Below, piece by piece: positions 5,700-6,196 of a stretch of 6,196 bases of DNA. Location of the stretch: NCBI GenBank assembly GCA_002418055.1, contig DIDI01000046.1:1-6196 (forward strand), in the 5' to 3' direction. The number at the start of each line of letters is the position of its first letter. Position 1 is the stretch's first letter. The position numbers and the translations under genes are program-made. This stretch comes from Lactobacillus sp. UBA5804 (lineage in GTDB: Bacteria; Bacillota; Bacilli; Lactobacillales; Lactobacillaceae). Under the pieces are notes generated by a model that was given only the letters and a program-made list of their open reading frames with translations, had not been told where the DNA came from and searched no databases.

Positions 5700-6196
5700 A
5701 TGCAAAGTAAATACGATTTAATTGCCCAAGACTTGTTGTCCAAAATCAAACACCAACAATACGCAGCCGGTACCTTTTTACCTAGTGAAAAGCAATTAGG
5801 TGATCTCTACAGCACTTCGCGTGAAACAATTCGTAAAGCGTTGGGCCAGCTTGAACAACAAGGTCTGATTCAAAAAATTCGCGGTAAAGGGTCGATTATC
5901 TTAGACTTGCAGCGATTAACCTTCCCCATTTCGGGAATTGAAAGTTTCAAAGAATTGACCCAACATCAAAAGCTGGTCAGTGAAACGCAAGTCCTCAAAC
6001 AAATTAAAACCATGAGCCCCAGTCATTTCAATGGACTCACGCTGACCTCGCAGCCGGCGCACTACTTGGAACGCTTGCGTTTAATTGATCAGGTTCCGGT
6101 CATCTTAGACTGTGATTATTTATTAACACCACCTATTACGACCCTGCCCAAAACAGCAGGTGAGAATTCCCTGTATGAATATATTGAGCAAGAACT
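5700..6196 (+). CDS. treR: Trehalose operon repressor TreR, GntR family (C-terminus beyond window)
   Basis: The frame opens with ATG at 5700, eight bases after AGGAG (5687-5691), and runs off the window end after 165 residues. The family is usually about 240 residues, so roughly two thirds is visible. Residues 1-70 form a GntR winged helix-turn-helix, with LPSEKQLGDLYSTSRETIRKAL as the DNA-binding core and QKIRGKGSIIL as the wing. A UTRA effector domain begins at about 80. FPISGIESFKEL, PVILDCDY and ENSLYEYIE closely parallel Bacillus subtilis TreR as I recall it (FPVSGLVSFKEL, HVILDKDY, ENSIYEYIE), which supports the specific name. In Bacillus, TreR represses trehalose uptake and hydrolysis genes and is released by trehalose 6-phosphate. 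Here it is divergent from the PTS gene with matching operators at both promoters. A phosphotrehalase gene may follow outside the window. Confidence 0.9.
   Translation, partial: MQSKYDLIAQDLLSKIKHQQYAAGTFLPSEKQLGDLYSTSRETIRKALGQLEQQGLIQKIRGKGSIILDLQRLTFPISGIESFKELTQHQKLVSETQVLKQIKTMSPSHFNGLTLTSQPAHYLERLRLIDQVPVILDCDYLLTPPITTLPKTAGENSLYEYIEQE

Noticed and set aside
1..6196. Mobile element, CRISPR array, tRNA or rRNA genes
   Set aside because: I saw no transposase or integrase motifs, no regularly spaced direct repeats, and no tRNA-like or rRNA-like segment on either strand; almost all of the window is coding.

Overview
The window is chromosomal DNA of a low-to-moderate GC Gram-positive bacterium, most likely a lactobacillus (Lactobacillaceae). 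Support comes from strong AGGAGG-type ribosome binding sites, a TTG start, sigma-A-like and extended -10 promoters, a PEP:sugar phosphotransferase (PTS) trehalose locus with a GntR-type TreR, and protein sequences of Lactobacillales flavour. I cannot assign a species from sequence alone. The pairing of a one-protein PTS permease with treR resembles, from memory, the trehalose locus of Lactiplantibacillus plantarum and relatives.

Layout. (1) Positions 1-156 hold the 3' end of an AT-rich plus-strand gene of unknown function. (2) Positions about 209-249 form a bidirectional hairpin terminator between this gene and the convergent operon. (3) Positions 257-3480, minus strand, are a compact four-gene transcription unit. 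In transcription order it encodes a small two-helix membrane protein, an ABC-F ATPase, and the two halves of a split ThrE-type exporter (YjjP-like, then YjjB-like). Gaps are 18, 19 and 1 nt. A candidate extended -10 promoter lies at 3512-3542. (4) Positions 3544-3576 are a strong hairpin terminator after the PTS gene. (5) Positions 3588-5507, minus strand, encode a single-chain PTS permease with domain order IIA-IIB-IIC. (6) Positions 5508-5699 are a divergent control region with a promoter for each side. Each promoter overlaps a TreR-like operator, and a cre-like core lies between them. (7) From 5700 to the window end, plus strand, is treR, cut by the window edge.

How the genes work together. 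The PTS protein probably imports trehalose as trehalose 6-phosphate. TreR, whose inducer in Bacillus is trehalose 6-phosphate, would repress both its own gene and the PTS gene from the two operators. The phosphotrehalase gene (treA) is not in the window; it could follow treR beyond the edge. The neighbouring four-gene unit appears independent, being bounded by its own promoter and by hairpins on both sides. Its exporter pair would export small metabolites such as threonine/serine or dicarboxylates, and its ABC-F protein is a soluble ribosome-associated ATPase, not a transporter.

I found no mobile element, CRISPR array, tRNA or rRNA, and no clear undescribed system. The most informative points are the symmetric divergent tre control region, the IIA-first PTS architecture, and three start-codon decisions that the ribosome binding sites settle.
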